From Rhodanobacteraceae bacterium (GTDB lineage Bacteria; Pseudomonadota; Gammaproteobacteria; Xanthomonadales; SZUA-5), in the NCBI GenBank assembly GCA_016713135.1, contig JADJPR010000007.1:289526-353525 (forward strand): 64,000 nucleotides of DNA, in the 5' to 3' direction. Positions 34,385 to 43,224 of the stretch are shown here, piece after piece. The notes beneath the pieces were generated by a model, which did no database searches, was not told the DNA's origin, and was given only the letters and a program-made list of their open reading frames with translations. Position 1 is the first letter of the stretch; each line of letters starts with the position of its first letter. Made by a program: the position numbers and the translations under genes.

Positions 34385-34468
34385 GGCTACGCGGGTTGTG
34401 GGTTGTGGGTTGTGAGTTGTGGGCGGCAACAGCCGTGGCCCACAACCCAGAACCCACAACCCATAACC
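34385..34468. repeat. GGGTTGT heptad inverted repeat
   Basis: The arm at 34389-34425 consists of GGGTTGT GGGTTGT GGGTTGT GAGTTGT GGGCGGC. The partner at 34438-34466 is CCCACAACCCAGAACCCACA and so on. It is a compact hairpin with a loop of about 15 bp. It fits exactly between the stop codon of the DUF4410 gene (34471) and the start codon of the large fusion gene (34381), both leftward. Confidence 0.9.
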
Positions 34469-34470
34469 GG

Positions 34471-35064
34471 TTAGTTCTTCCGCGCCGACTTCTTCCCCCG
34501 CGCCACTGCCAGTTCATCGGCGATGCGCTTGGCGGCGCCGGACATGAACATGCCGACGTTCTGCACCGCGTTGCTGGAGGCGCCGATCGGCAGCGGCCAG
34601 CTGTTGCGGTCGATGATGAAATTGCCGAGGACTTCGCCGCTTTCGCGGTCGGACACGGTGACGGTGGCTTCGAAGTGCGCCTGGCCGACGAAGCCGGTGG
34701 CCATGCGCGCCACGACATTGCCTTCCTCGTAGCGGGTGATGGTGCCGCTGACGCGCAGCGCCTTGCCTTCCAGTTCTGCGCGCGACACCTCGTCGAAGGC
34801 GGCGCGCTCGGTGACTTCCTCGGCGATCAGGTCGGCGATGCGGGCGCGCGCTTCCGCCAGTTGCGCCTGGTACTTGGCCTGCGCCTCGTGGTCGTCCTTG
34901 GTGTCCTTGGTTGCGGTGACGGCGAAGTCGGCCACCTCGACCCGGGTGTAGTCGCCGATCTGCTTGCGCGCGGCGGCGGATTCGGTGCGCAGCTTGGAGG
35001 TGGAGCCGCAGGCGGCGAGCAGCAAGGCGAGGAGGATCAGCAGGGCGCGGGTGAACTTGGGCAT
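34471..35064 (-). CDS. DUF4410 lipoprotein
   Basis: A 197-residue predicted lipoprotein (LLALLLAACGS, Cys about 19). The body has the DUF4410-like pattern VEVADFAV, IADLIAEEV, LRVSGTITRYEEGNVVARMATGFVGQAHF and DRESGEVLGNFIIDRNSW. It ends in a basic tail (ARGKKSARKN). Function unknown. The start at 35064 (MPKFTRALL) gives the lipoprotein signal. Confidence 0.8.
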   Translation of the reverse strand: MPKFTRALLILLALLLAACGSTSKLRTESAAARKQIGDYTRVEVADFAVTATKDTKDDHEAQAKYQAQLAEARARIADLIAEEVTERAAFDEVSRAELEGKALRVSGTITRYEEGNVVARMATGFVGQAHFEATVTVSDRESGEVLGNFIIDRNSWPLPIGASSNAVQNVGMFMSGAAKRIADELAVARGKKSARKN

Positions 35065-35190
35065 GACGGTGTCCTGTGGCTGCGCGCGGGTGCGCGGATC
35101 GCGACCAGGGCCCTCCATGGTCGCGGCGCCCTTGCCTGAACCGATCATAACGACAGCGCCGGGCGTGCAAGGCCATCACATGACGTCGAT

Positions 35191-35212
35191 TGACCGACTG
35201 ACCAGTCGGTCA
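35191..35212. promoter_or_regulatory. TetR-type palindromic operator
   Basis: A perfect inverted repeat with 10-bp arms, TGACCGACTG-AC-CAGTCGGTCA, ends 14 bp before the TetR start codon at 35227. This is the expected form and place of an autoregulatory TetR-family operator controlling the regulator and the pump genes behind it. Confidence 0.8.
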
Positions 35213-35226
35213 GTAGCATGCGCTGC

Positions 35227-35913
35227 ATGAACACCACCGACGACCGCAGCGCCATCGACCGCATCCTGGATGCGGGTGTGCGGCTGTTCTCGGCGCATGG
35301 CTATGACGGTGTGTCGATGACCGACATGGCCGGCGCGGCGCAGGTCAGCAAGGCCAACATCTTCCACCATTTCGCCAACAAGGATGAATTGTACGTCGCG
35401 GTGCTCAAGCATGCGCTGGCGGACTTCCAGACCCAGTTGGCGGAACTGACCCGGAGCGAGCCGGACTTCGCCGGGCGCGTGCGCACCTTCGTGCGCTGGC
35501 ACTCGCAGCGCCTGCGCGAGCGCGAGCCGCAGACCCGCCTGCTGCTGCGCGAGATGTTCGGCGAGGGCCAGCGCGGCCCGCAGATCGCGCGCGAGGTGTT
35601 CGGCGAGGGCCAGCGCCTGCTGCTCGACCTGGTTGCCGGCGGCCAGCGCGAAGGACATCTGCGCACCGATGTCGATCCCGCGGTGATCGCGCTGACCCTG
35701 GTCGCGGTCGACATTTTCAGTTTCCTCGCGGCACCCACGCTGCGCGCGAACCCCGCGATGGCCTTCGCGGCCGACGCCGACACGCTCGCTGCGCGGGTGT
35801 CGGACCTGATCCTCAATGGCGCGCTGGTGCGGGATGTCGCGAACGGAGGATGGCAGACCGGCGGCCGGGGGCCCCAACCCTCCCTCCCCCTCCGCTGCCC
35901 GCTGCCCTCCTGA
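35227..35913 (+). CDS. TetR/AcrR family transcriptional regulator
   Basis: A 228-residue regulator. The N-terminal HTH (RILDAGVRLFSAHGYDGVSMTDMAGAAQVSKANIFHHFANKDELY, about 12-57) is typical, followed by a ligand domain with GEGQRGPQIAREVFGEGQRLLLD. It probably represses the adaptor-RND pump genes downstream and itself through the palindrome at 35191-35212. The final about 25 residues (GGRGPQPSLPLRCPLPS) overlap the start of the adaptor gene in another frame. An ATG at 35218 is an alternative start. Confidence 0.92.
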   Translation: MNTTDDRSAIDRILDAGVRLFSAHGYDGVSMTDMAGAAQVSKANIFHHFANKDELYVAVLKHALADFQTQLAELTRSEPDFAGRVRTFVRWHSQRLREREPQTRLLLREMFGEGQRGPQIAREVFGEGQRLLLDLVAGGQREGHLRTDVDPAVIALTLVAVDIFSFLAAPTLRANPAMAFAADADTLAARVSDLILNGALVRDVANGGWQTGGRGPQPSLPLRCPLPS

Positions 35914-36956
35914 AAGCTGTCGCCCTGGCGGCCCTCGTCGCGCTGGCCGCCTGCGGCAAGGAAGAAGCCAAGCCGGTGCAGCGCGGCACGCCGATCACCG
36001 CGCAGGCGCCGGATGTGCGCGAGGTGGCCAATGTGGAGACCAGCGTGGGCGTGATCACCTCGCCGGAACTGCCATTGGTCAAGGCCGAGGCGACCGGAAG
36101 GGTGGTGGAATTGCTGGTGGATGCCGGCAGCCGACGTCGTGGTCGGACAGGTGCTGGCGCGGCTGGACGACGAAGTCCAGCAACTCGGGCTCAAGTCCGC
36201 CCGCGCGGCGCTCAACCGGGCCGAAGTGCAGCGCGACAATGCCGAGAAATCGCTCGCGCGGCTGACCGATCTGCGCAAGACCGGCGCAGTCTCGCAGGGC
36301 GCGCTGGATGACGCGCAGGCGGCCGCCGAAGCGGCTGCGGCGCAGGTCAACGAGGCGCGCGCGGCGCTCGACCAGGCGCGCTGGGGCAAGCGTATGACCG
36401 AGATCATTTCGCCGATCGCCGGCGTGGTGCAGCAGCGCCGCGTTGCGGTGGGCGATCTGGTGCGCGTGGGCGATCCGGTGATCGAACTGGCCGCCGCCTC
36501 CGCCCTGCGCGCCGTGCTGCCTTTCCCAGAGACTTTCCTCGGTCGCATCCAGGTCGGTCAGAAGGTGCGCCTGCAACTGCCGGAACGCCCGCAGCAGGTG
36601 ATCGAGGGCAAGATCGACGAACTCCGCCCGATCGTCGGCCGCGACAACCGCGCCATCGAGGCGATCGTCGCCTTCGCCAACCCCGGCGGCTGGAAGCCGG
36701 GCGGCAGCATCGTCGGCGAAGTCGTCATCGAAACCCGCCGGACGCAGTCACCGTGCCGGTGGAAGCGGTAGTCATCCGCCCGGCCGGGCAGGTGGTCTAT
36801 GTGGTCGACAGCGGCGTGGTGACGGCGAGCAAGGTCACGACCGGCGTGCGCACCGCGGATTACGTCGAAATCCTCGACGGCCTCAGCGCCGGCCAGACGG
36901 TGGCGGTCAAGGGCGCGGGTTTTCTCAGCGACGGGGCGAAGGTGGAGGTGCGTTGA
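35850..36956 (+). pseudogene. RND efflux periplasmic adaptor (MFP), two frameshifts
   Basis: Three frames together make one adaptor. Frame 1 has a lipoprotein signal (ALVALAACGK) and EATGRVVELLVDAGS. Frame 2, from about 36131, continues VGQVLARLDDEVQQL, a hairpin (ALNRAEVQRDNAEKSLARL) and the barrel ISPIAGVVQQRRVAVGDLV. Frame 3, from about 36740, is VTVPVEAVVIRPAGQVVYVV to the end. The joins, at about 36129-36133 (one extra base) and 36735-36741 (one missing base), each need a single-base change. Either the gene is broken or the sequence has errors. The C-terminal end is partly duplicated just downstream. Confidence 0.85.
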
Positions 36957-37220
36957 AGGCAGCAAAAAAGTGAAATGTGAAAAGTGAAAGTGGGTTGAGG
37001 CGAGTTTCCGCATTGCGGGGATTCGCCTCAGGTCACGCACCGCCGATTGCCTGCCGCAAGGTGGCGGTCAAGGGCGCGGGCTTTCTCAGCGACGGGGCGA
37101 AGGTGGGGGTGCGGTGAAGGCGGTGAAAAGTGAAAGGTGAAAAGTGAAAAGGGTGAGTTGAGGCGAGTTTCCGTGCCGCGGGGATTCGCCTCAGGTCACG
37201 TACCACCAAATTCCTGCCGC
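36899..37220 (+). repeat. 161-bp tandem duplication with GTGAAAA heptads, in the MFP-RND gap
   Basis: The block 36899-37057, which starts in the last codons of the adaptor gene (GGTGGCGGTCAAGGGCGCGG), is repeated at 37060-37220 with scattered differences. Each copy carries GTGAAA-type 7-bp units just after a TGA. A complementary arm (CTTTCAC TTTTCAC CTTTCAC CTTTCAC) at 37276-37306 ends 9 bp before the RND start codon. This accounts for the whole 358-bp gap. Confidence 0.85.
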
Positions 37221-37314
37221 CCGCTCCCGCGTGCTTCCCCTCCCCCTGGCACAGGGACGGGCGGCTGGAATCCTTCCTTTCACTTTTCACCTTTCACCTT
37301 TCACTGACTTCGAG

Positions 37315-40300
37315 ATGTCCCTCCCCACTCTCTCGATCCGCCGCCACGTCTTCGCCGCGATGCTCAGCATCGTGCTGGTGTTGTTCGGGCTGATCGGCTA
37401 CCAGCGTATCGGTGTCGACCGCTACCCGCAGATCGAATTCCCGCTGGTCTCGGTGGTGACGGTGCTGCCGGGTGCGAATCCGGAGATCGTGGACACCAGC
37501 GTCACCGGGGTGATCGAGAGCGCGGTCAATGCGATCCCGGGGATCGACTTTCGTCGCCTCGACCTCGCAGCCCGGCGTGTCGCAGGTGGTGCTGCAGTTC
37601 GATCTGTCGAAGAACATCGACGTCGCTTTCAACGAGGTGCAGGCCAAGGTCAACACGGTGCTGCGCCAACTGCCGGACGACGCCGATCCGCCGGTGGTGG
37701 CCAAGGTGGAGTTCGGTGCCGATCCGGTGCTGTGGCTGGCGCTGCAGGGCGACCGCACGGTGCAGCAGCTCAACCAGTACGCGCGCAACACGATCAAGAA
37801 GCGGCTGGAGACCATCGACGGTGTCGGCCAGGTGCTGCTCGGCGGGCGCCGTGACCGCACCATCCGGGTCGAGGTCGACCTGGCGAAGATGGCGGCGTTC
37901 GGGGTCGATGCGCGCGATCTGCGCACGGCCTTCGCGCGCGAGCACCTGTCGCTGCCCGGCGGCTTCGTCGTCGGCGAGCGCACCGAGCAGTTGCTGGAGC
38001 TGGACCTGGAGTACCACCAGCCCGAGGTGCTCGGCGACCTCGTCGTGCGCTACGCCGACCCGCTGCCGGTCAAGCTCAAGGACATCGCGACCATTCATGA
38101 CGACCTCGCCGACTTCCGCCAGGTCGCGCGCGTCAACGGCGAGCCGGCGGTCGGCATCGGCATCGTCAAGGTCAGCAACGGCAACACCGTCGCGATCGTC
38201 GACGATGTGCTCGCGCGGCTGGACAAGGACATCCGTCCGCAGTTGCCGCCCGGCATGACGCTGAAAGTGGTGGTCGATTCCTCGCAGCCGATCCGCGAAA
38301 TCGTCGCCTCGCTGGAAGACCACCTGATCGAGGGCACGATCCTCGCCGCGCTGGTGGTCTGGCTGTTCCTGCAGAGCTTCCGTTCCACCCTGATCATCTC
38401 GCTGGCGATCCCGGTGTCGCTGCTCGGCGCGGTGGCGGTGATGTACTTCGCCGGCTACACCTTCAACACCATGACCCTGCTCGCGCTGCTGCTGCTGATC
38501 GGCGTGGTGGTCGACGATGCCATCGTGGTGCTGGAAAACGTGCATCGGCATCTGGAGTTTGATCGGGATCTGGGGAGAGAAGCGGGAACAGCAGAAGCGG
38601 GGCTGGGGGCTGGGGGTTGGGGCGCGGGGACGGAACCCGCCGCCAGACCCGCGACGCCGGAAGCGCATGCCGATGCTGCCAATCGTGCGAACTCCTCCCG
38701 CGCACACGCCCCAGCCCCCAGCCCCCAGTCCCGCTCTTCCACCGCCGCCCGCATCTCCGCCGCCATCCGCGGCTCCAACGAAGTGGTCTTCGCCGTCACC
38801 GCGGCCTCGCTGACGCTGGTCAGCATCTTCGCGGCGGTGATCTTCCTCGGCGGCATCATCGGGCGCTTCTTCGAGTCGTTTGCGGTGGTGGTGACGGTCG
38901 GCGTGATCGTCTCGCTGCTGGTGTCGCTGACGCTGACACCGATGCTGTGCTCGCGCTTCCTCACGGTGGGCGAGCACCACGGGCGGGTCAGTGGGCCGGT
39001 GATGGCCTTCTTCGGCCGGATGGATGCGCGCTATTCCGCCCTGGTGGATTGGGCGCTGGCACATCGCTGGAAAGTAGTCGGCATCGGCCTGGCGGTGGTG
39101 CTCGCCTCCGGGTTGATCGTCGGCCGCATCGGTGGCGAGTTCTCGCCGCAGCCGGACGACGGGCGCTTCGTGGTCAGTTTCCGCACGCCGCTGGGTTCGT
39201 CGATCACCCAGACCGACGAGGCGCTGGCGGCGATCGAGAAGGAGCTGAAGGCCACGCCCGAAGTGGCGCGGATGTTCACCGCCATCGGCCTCGGCGACCT
39301 GGGCCAGGTCAATCGGGGTATCGCCTCGGTGACCATGCTGCCGCGCAGCGATCGCGAGCGCTCGCAGTCGGCGGTGATCGAGGACTTGCGCGCGCGCCTG
39401 GCGCTGATCCCTGGGATCAAGGCCTTCGTCTCGCCGCCGCCGACCGTGGGTGGCGGCAACAACCGCGGCGAGCCGCTGCAGTTCAATGTCAGCGGGCCGG
39501 ACCTGAATGAAGTGGCCGCTGCCAGTCAGGCGCTGTTCCAGAAACTCGCCGAACGCCCCGAACTCGGCCGCGTGGACCTCGATCTCAATCTCGACCTGCC
39601 GACCCTGAAGCTCAGCGTCGACCGCACCCGCGCCGCGGCGGCGGGCCTCGGCAGCGTGGACATCGCCAGCGCGCTGAATGTGCTCGCCGGCGGTCTGGAC
39701 GTCGCCAAATACTCGGACGATCCGGGCGATGGCGAGCGCTACGACATCCGGGTCAAGGCCGCGCCCGGGCAGATCGAGGCGCCGGAAGACCTCAAGCGGA
39801 TTTACCTGCGCAGCAGCCGCGGGGCGATGGTGCGCCTGGACACCGTGGCCACGTTGACCCCGACCATCGGCCCGGCTGCGATCAGCCGCTACGACCTCAA
39901 GTACTCCGCGAACTTCTACGCCACGCCGACCGGCGTGACCCTGAGCGAGGCGGTCAGCATCATGCGCGGCATCGCCGCCGAGGTGCTGCCGGTGGGCGTC
40001 GAGGTGAAACTCATGGCGCAGGCGCGCGAGTTCGAGAAGACCCTGGGCTACATCCAGTTCTCCTTCATCCTCGCGGTCGCGCTGGTCTACATCGTGCTCG
40101 CCAGCCAGTTCAATTCGCTGATCCAGCCGCTGATCGTGATGGTCGCGCAGCCGCTGGCGATCATCGGCGGCCTGATCGCGCTGTGGATCACGGGGCACAC
40201 GTTGAACATCTATTCGATGATCGGACTGGTGCTGCTGATGGGCCTGGTCGCCAAGAATTCGATCCTGCTGGTGGACCTGGCCAACCAGTTGCGCGAGCAG

Positions 40301-40546
40301 GGCAAGGGCATCGACGAGGCCATTCGAGAAGCCTGCCCCAAGCGCCTGCGCCCGGTGCTGATGACCTCCCTCACCGTGATCCTCGCGCTGCTCCCCGCCG
40401 CGCTCGGCGTCGGTGCCGGCGCCGACGTCAACGCCCCGCTCGCGGTGGCCGTCATCGGCGGCATGATCAGTTCCACCCTGCTGACCCTGGTCGTCGTGCC
40501 GAGCGTGTATTCGCTGGTGGAGCGGCGGCTGGCGCGAGCGGGGTAA
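37315..40546 (+). pseudogene. RND (HAE1/AcrB-type) efflux transporter, one frameshift and an in-frame insertion
   Basis: The start MSLPTLSIRRHVFAAMLSIVLVLFGLIGY is in one frame to about 37550. The remainder (VASTSQPGVSQVVLQFDL to the end) is in another, and one extra T at about 37549-37552 explains it. The proton-relay motif GVVVDDAIVVLEN is intact, as are TSLTVILALLPAALGVGAG and the late membrane spans. About 60 extra residues, translated from a repeat element (38590-38741), sit between RHLE and the next span, where family members have a short cytoplasmic loop. The total length otherwise fits RND pumps (about 1050 residues). Confidence 0.85.
38590..38741. repeat. GGGGCTG heptad inverted repeat inside the RND gene
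   Basis: The left arm (38592-38627) is AGAAGC GGGGCTG GGGGCTG GGGGTTG GGGCGCG. The right arm (about 38700-38740) is its complement, ending AGTCCCGCTCTTCC. The word, arm length and outer CGCTCTTCCACCGCC match the copy between tolR and tolA. The element adds a multiple of three and contains no stop in the coding frame, so the pump reads through it. Confidence 0.9.
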
Positions 40547-40553
40547 GAGACAT

Positions 40554-40906
<353 letters not shown>

Positions 40907-40912
40907 TGATTC

Positions 40913-41662
40913 TTACGCTGGAGTCGACGCCCGCGCCCACTGCGCCAGCCCATCGAGCACCAGGTGCGGCAGCGTGCGGTGGGGGATGTCGATGTGGGTT
41001 TCCAGCCAGGGCAGGGCGCCGCCGCTGAGGATCAGGTCGATCTGGCCGCCGACGCCGGCGCAGCCCTGGCGCCAGCTGTGGCCGACCAGCGCGGCGCAGG
41101 CGAGGACGCCGCCGCTCCATACGGCGTCGTCGGTGCTGCGCGCGAACTCGCGCACGTGCAGGGTGTCGCGGGTGCGGATGCCGGCGGTGCCGTGGTGCAG
41201 CGCCTCACGCATCAACAAGGGGCCGGGGACGATCAGGCCGCCGAGGTGCTGGCCGTCCTCGTCGACCATGTCGAGGGTCATCGCGGTGCCGGCATCGACC
41301 AGCAGGAAGGCGCCGCGGGTGTGGCCGCGCGCACCGGCCATCGCCAGGAAGCGGTCGGTCCCGAGGGTGTGCGGCAGATCGTAGGCGCTGCGGATGCCGA
41401 GCGATTCTTTGGGCGAGGTGTAGACGCGCGCGGGGCAGTGCAGCGTCCTGCCGATCTCGTCGCACAGCGGCTGGGTCAGGCTGAGCGCCGTCGATGAGAT
41501 CCAGGCGCACTCGGCGCCCACGGCCGCGCTGAGCATCTGCGAGAGGTCGCCCAGCCCGCGGTCAGTGTGCGCGACTGGCTCGCCGATGTGGATCTCGCCT
41601 TCGCGTTCGACAGCCCACTTGAGCCGACTATTGCCAAGGTCCAGCAGCAGTTGGGTCGCCAT
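40913..41662 (-). CDS. coaX: type III pantothenate kinase CoaX
   Basis: A 249-residue ASKHA-fold kinase for the first step of coenzyme A synthesis. Motifs are LLLDLGNSRLKWA (phosphate 1), LGTDRFLAMAGA, LLVDAGTAMTLDMVDEDGQHLGGLIVPG and LILSGGALPWLE. The start at 41662 (MATQLLLDLGNS) overlaps the end of birA by 35 bp, a pairing common in this order. Confidence 0.96.
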   Translation of the reverse strand: MATQLLLDLGNSRLKWAVEREGEIHIGEPVAHTDRGLGDLSQMLSAAVGAECAWISSTALSLTQPLCDEIGRTLHCPARVYTSPKESLGIRSAYDLPHTLGTDRFLAMAGARGHTRGAFLLVDAGTAMTLDMVDEDGQHLGGLIVPGPLLMREALHHGTAGIRTRDTLHVREFARSTDDAVWSGGVLACAALVGHSWRQGCAGVGGQIDLILSGGALPWLETHIDIPHRTLPHLVLDGLAQWARASTPA

Positions 41663-42434
41663 TGTCGGTGCCTCCCGTACGGATGCGGACGTCGCCGGCG
41701 GCAATCGCGCGCACCTGGCCGTCCCGGATCACGCGCAGTCTACCGACCTCGTCGATACCGATGGCTTGACCTGCCTCAGGCGAATCGTCCAGCCGCACGC
41801 TGCGACCGGCCAGCGCGTCGGCGGCGATCCATTCCTGCTGGAATTCGTCCAGACCGGCGGCGTCGAAGCGGCTGAGATAGCGCTGCATCTGGCCGAGCAG
41901 GCTGCCGACCAGCGCATTGCGCGGCGGCGGCGGATCGAGCAACTGCGCCAGGTCCACCCAGGGCTGGTCGATGGCCGCGCCCGTCTCCGTCGGAAGCGCC
42001 AGGTTGAGCCCGATGCCGATCAGCAGGGTACAGCCGGTGGGGTGCGGCATGGCCTCGATCAGGATGCCGCCCAGCTTGCGCCGGTCCACCCAGACATCGT
42101 TGGGCCACTTGAGCTGGGCTGCGACGCGCCACTGCGCCAGGCAGGCGCGCACTGCCAGTCCCACCACCAGCGACAGCCCCGCTTGCGCCGCAATCGGCCG
42201 CGCGCTGGGCCAGACCACGGTCAGGTAGACCGCCGCGCCCGCCGGCGACTGCCACACCCGGCCCTCGCGCCCACGCCCCGCCGACTGCGCATCCGCCAGC
42301 ACCGCCGCCGGCATGCGCATTCCGGCCTGCACCCGCTCGCGGGCGCGCGCCTGGGTGGAGTCGAGCAGCGCGTGCACCTCGATCTCGAAGGCGTCGCTGA
42401 GTTGGGAGATGGCGGCGGGGTCTAGTGCTTGCAT
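41628..42434 (-). CDS. birA: biotin--[acetyl-CoA-carboxylase] ligase
   Basis: A 268-residue ligase attaching biotin to BCCP. It has the catalytic domain (VLADAQSAGRGREGRVWQSP, the biotinoyl-AMP loop; LKWPNDVWVDRRKLGGILIEA; LLIGIGLNLAL) and an SH3-like C-terminal domain (GIDEVGRLRVIRDGQVRAIAAGDVRIR). There is no N-terminal winged helix, so it should not act as the biotin repressor. The start at 42434 follows a repeat element that is also open in this frame. Confidence 0.95.
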   Translation of the reverse strand: MQALDPAAISQLSDAFEIEVHALLDSTQARARERVQAGMRMPAAVLADAQSAGRGREGRVWQSPAGAAVYLTVVWPSARPIAAQAGLSLVVGLAVRACLAQWRVAAQLKWPNDVWVDRRKLGGILIEAMPHPTGCTLLIGIGLNLALPTETGAAIDQPWVDLAQLLDPPPPRNALVGSLLGQMQRYLSRFDAAGLDEFQQEWIAADALAGRSVRLDDSPEAGQAIGIDEVGRLRVIRDGQVRAIAAGDVRIRTGGTDNGDPTAAGPWQ

Positions 42435-42445
42435 TAGTTGCGCGG

Positions 42446-42571
42446 AAGGCAGGTGTTGGTTGTTGGTGTTGGAAGAAGCCGGTCGTGTGGGCCGGTCGCT
42501 CTTGCAGAAGCAAACCGCGGGGACTGGCGGCTCTTGCCAACACCAACAACCCACACCAACACCCGCTTCAA
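42446..42571. repeat. GTGTTGG inverted repeat between plsY and birA
   Basis: The arm at 42536-42571, read leftward, begins at the plsY stop codon: TGAAGCGGGTGTTGGTGTGG, then GTTGTTGG units, almost identical to the arm after ruvB (1487-1520). The partner is at 42446-42475. The loop differs. It fills the 133-bp gap between plsY and birA. Confidence 0.88.
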
Positions 42572-43224
42572 CGCTCCCGGCGCGCGAACAGCCTTGCCAG
42601 CACGCGGGCCTTGTCGAAACGGTTCTCGTTGCCGGCGCGCAGGCGGGCAAGGTTGCTGCGGTGGGTGAAGGCGAGCAGCAGGGCGGCGGTCACGGCCAGC
42701 GACATCAGCGGAACTCCCGGCCAGCCATGCAACAACCACAGCGCGACGGGAAAGGCCGCGCCTGCGATCACGGTACCGAGGCCGACGTAGCCAGTGGTGG
42801 TCAGCACCAGCAGCCAGAGCGCCAGCATCAGCAGCGCGACCCACGGGAACAACCAGGCAAGCATGCCGAACAGGGTGCCGGCGCCCTTGCCGCCGCGGAA
42901 GCCATGCCACAGCGGCCAGCAATGGCCGGCGGCGGCGGCCAGTCCGCAGGCGAGTTGGGTCTCGATCAGGCCGAGAAGCGATTGCGCCTCCCAGCCCAGC
43001 GGGGCGATCAGCGCGGCAGCGACCACGCCCTTGCCGAAATCGATCAGCGCGGTGCCGAGCGCGAACAGCTTGCCCTGGGTGCGCAGCGCATTGGTCGCGC
43101 CGGCATTGCCGCTGCCGTGCTGGCGGATGTCCACGCCGCGCAAGCGCCCGAGCAGCAGACTGCCGACAATGCTGCCGAGCAGGTAGCTCGCGATGAGCTT
43201 GGCGAGCAAGAGGATCATTGCCAT
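42568..43224 (-). CDS. plsY: acyl-phosphate:glycerol-3-phosphate acyltransferase PlsY
   Basis: A 218-residue polytopic membrane enzyme making lysophosphatidic acid from acyl-phosphate. The three conserved motifs are SGNAGATNALR, FRGGKGAGTLFG and LLAFTHRSNLARLRAGNENR. The start at 43224 lies inside the end of the FakA-FakB-like gene (10-bp overlap), so the two are co-transcribed. Its stop codon is the first codon of the downstream repeat element. Confidence 0.96.
   Translation of the reverse strand: MAMILLLAKLIASYLLGSIVGSLLLGRLRGVDIRQHGSGNAGATNALRTQGKLFALGTALIDFGKGVVAAALIAPLGWEAQSLLGLIETQLACGLAAAAGHCWPLWHGFRGGKGAGTLFGMLAWLFPWVALLMLALWLLVLTTTGYVGLGTVIAGAAFPVALWLLHGWPGVPLMSLAVTAALLLAFTHRSNLARLRAGNENRFDKARVLARLFARRER

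Noticed and set aside
36899..37220. Second adaptor gene or gene fragment under selection
   Set aside because: The extra copy holds only about 18 codons of the adaptor end and is best explained by tandem duplication.
37529..39900. Long leftward open frame opposite the RND gene
   Set aside because: Its composition (Gln/His/Arg-rich) is the shadow of a GC-rich coding strand, while the rightward frame carries RND motifs.
41628..42434. BirA lacking its DNA-binding domain treated as a truncation
   Set aside because: Single-domain biotin ligases are common, and the catalytic and C-terminal domains are complete.
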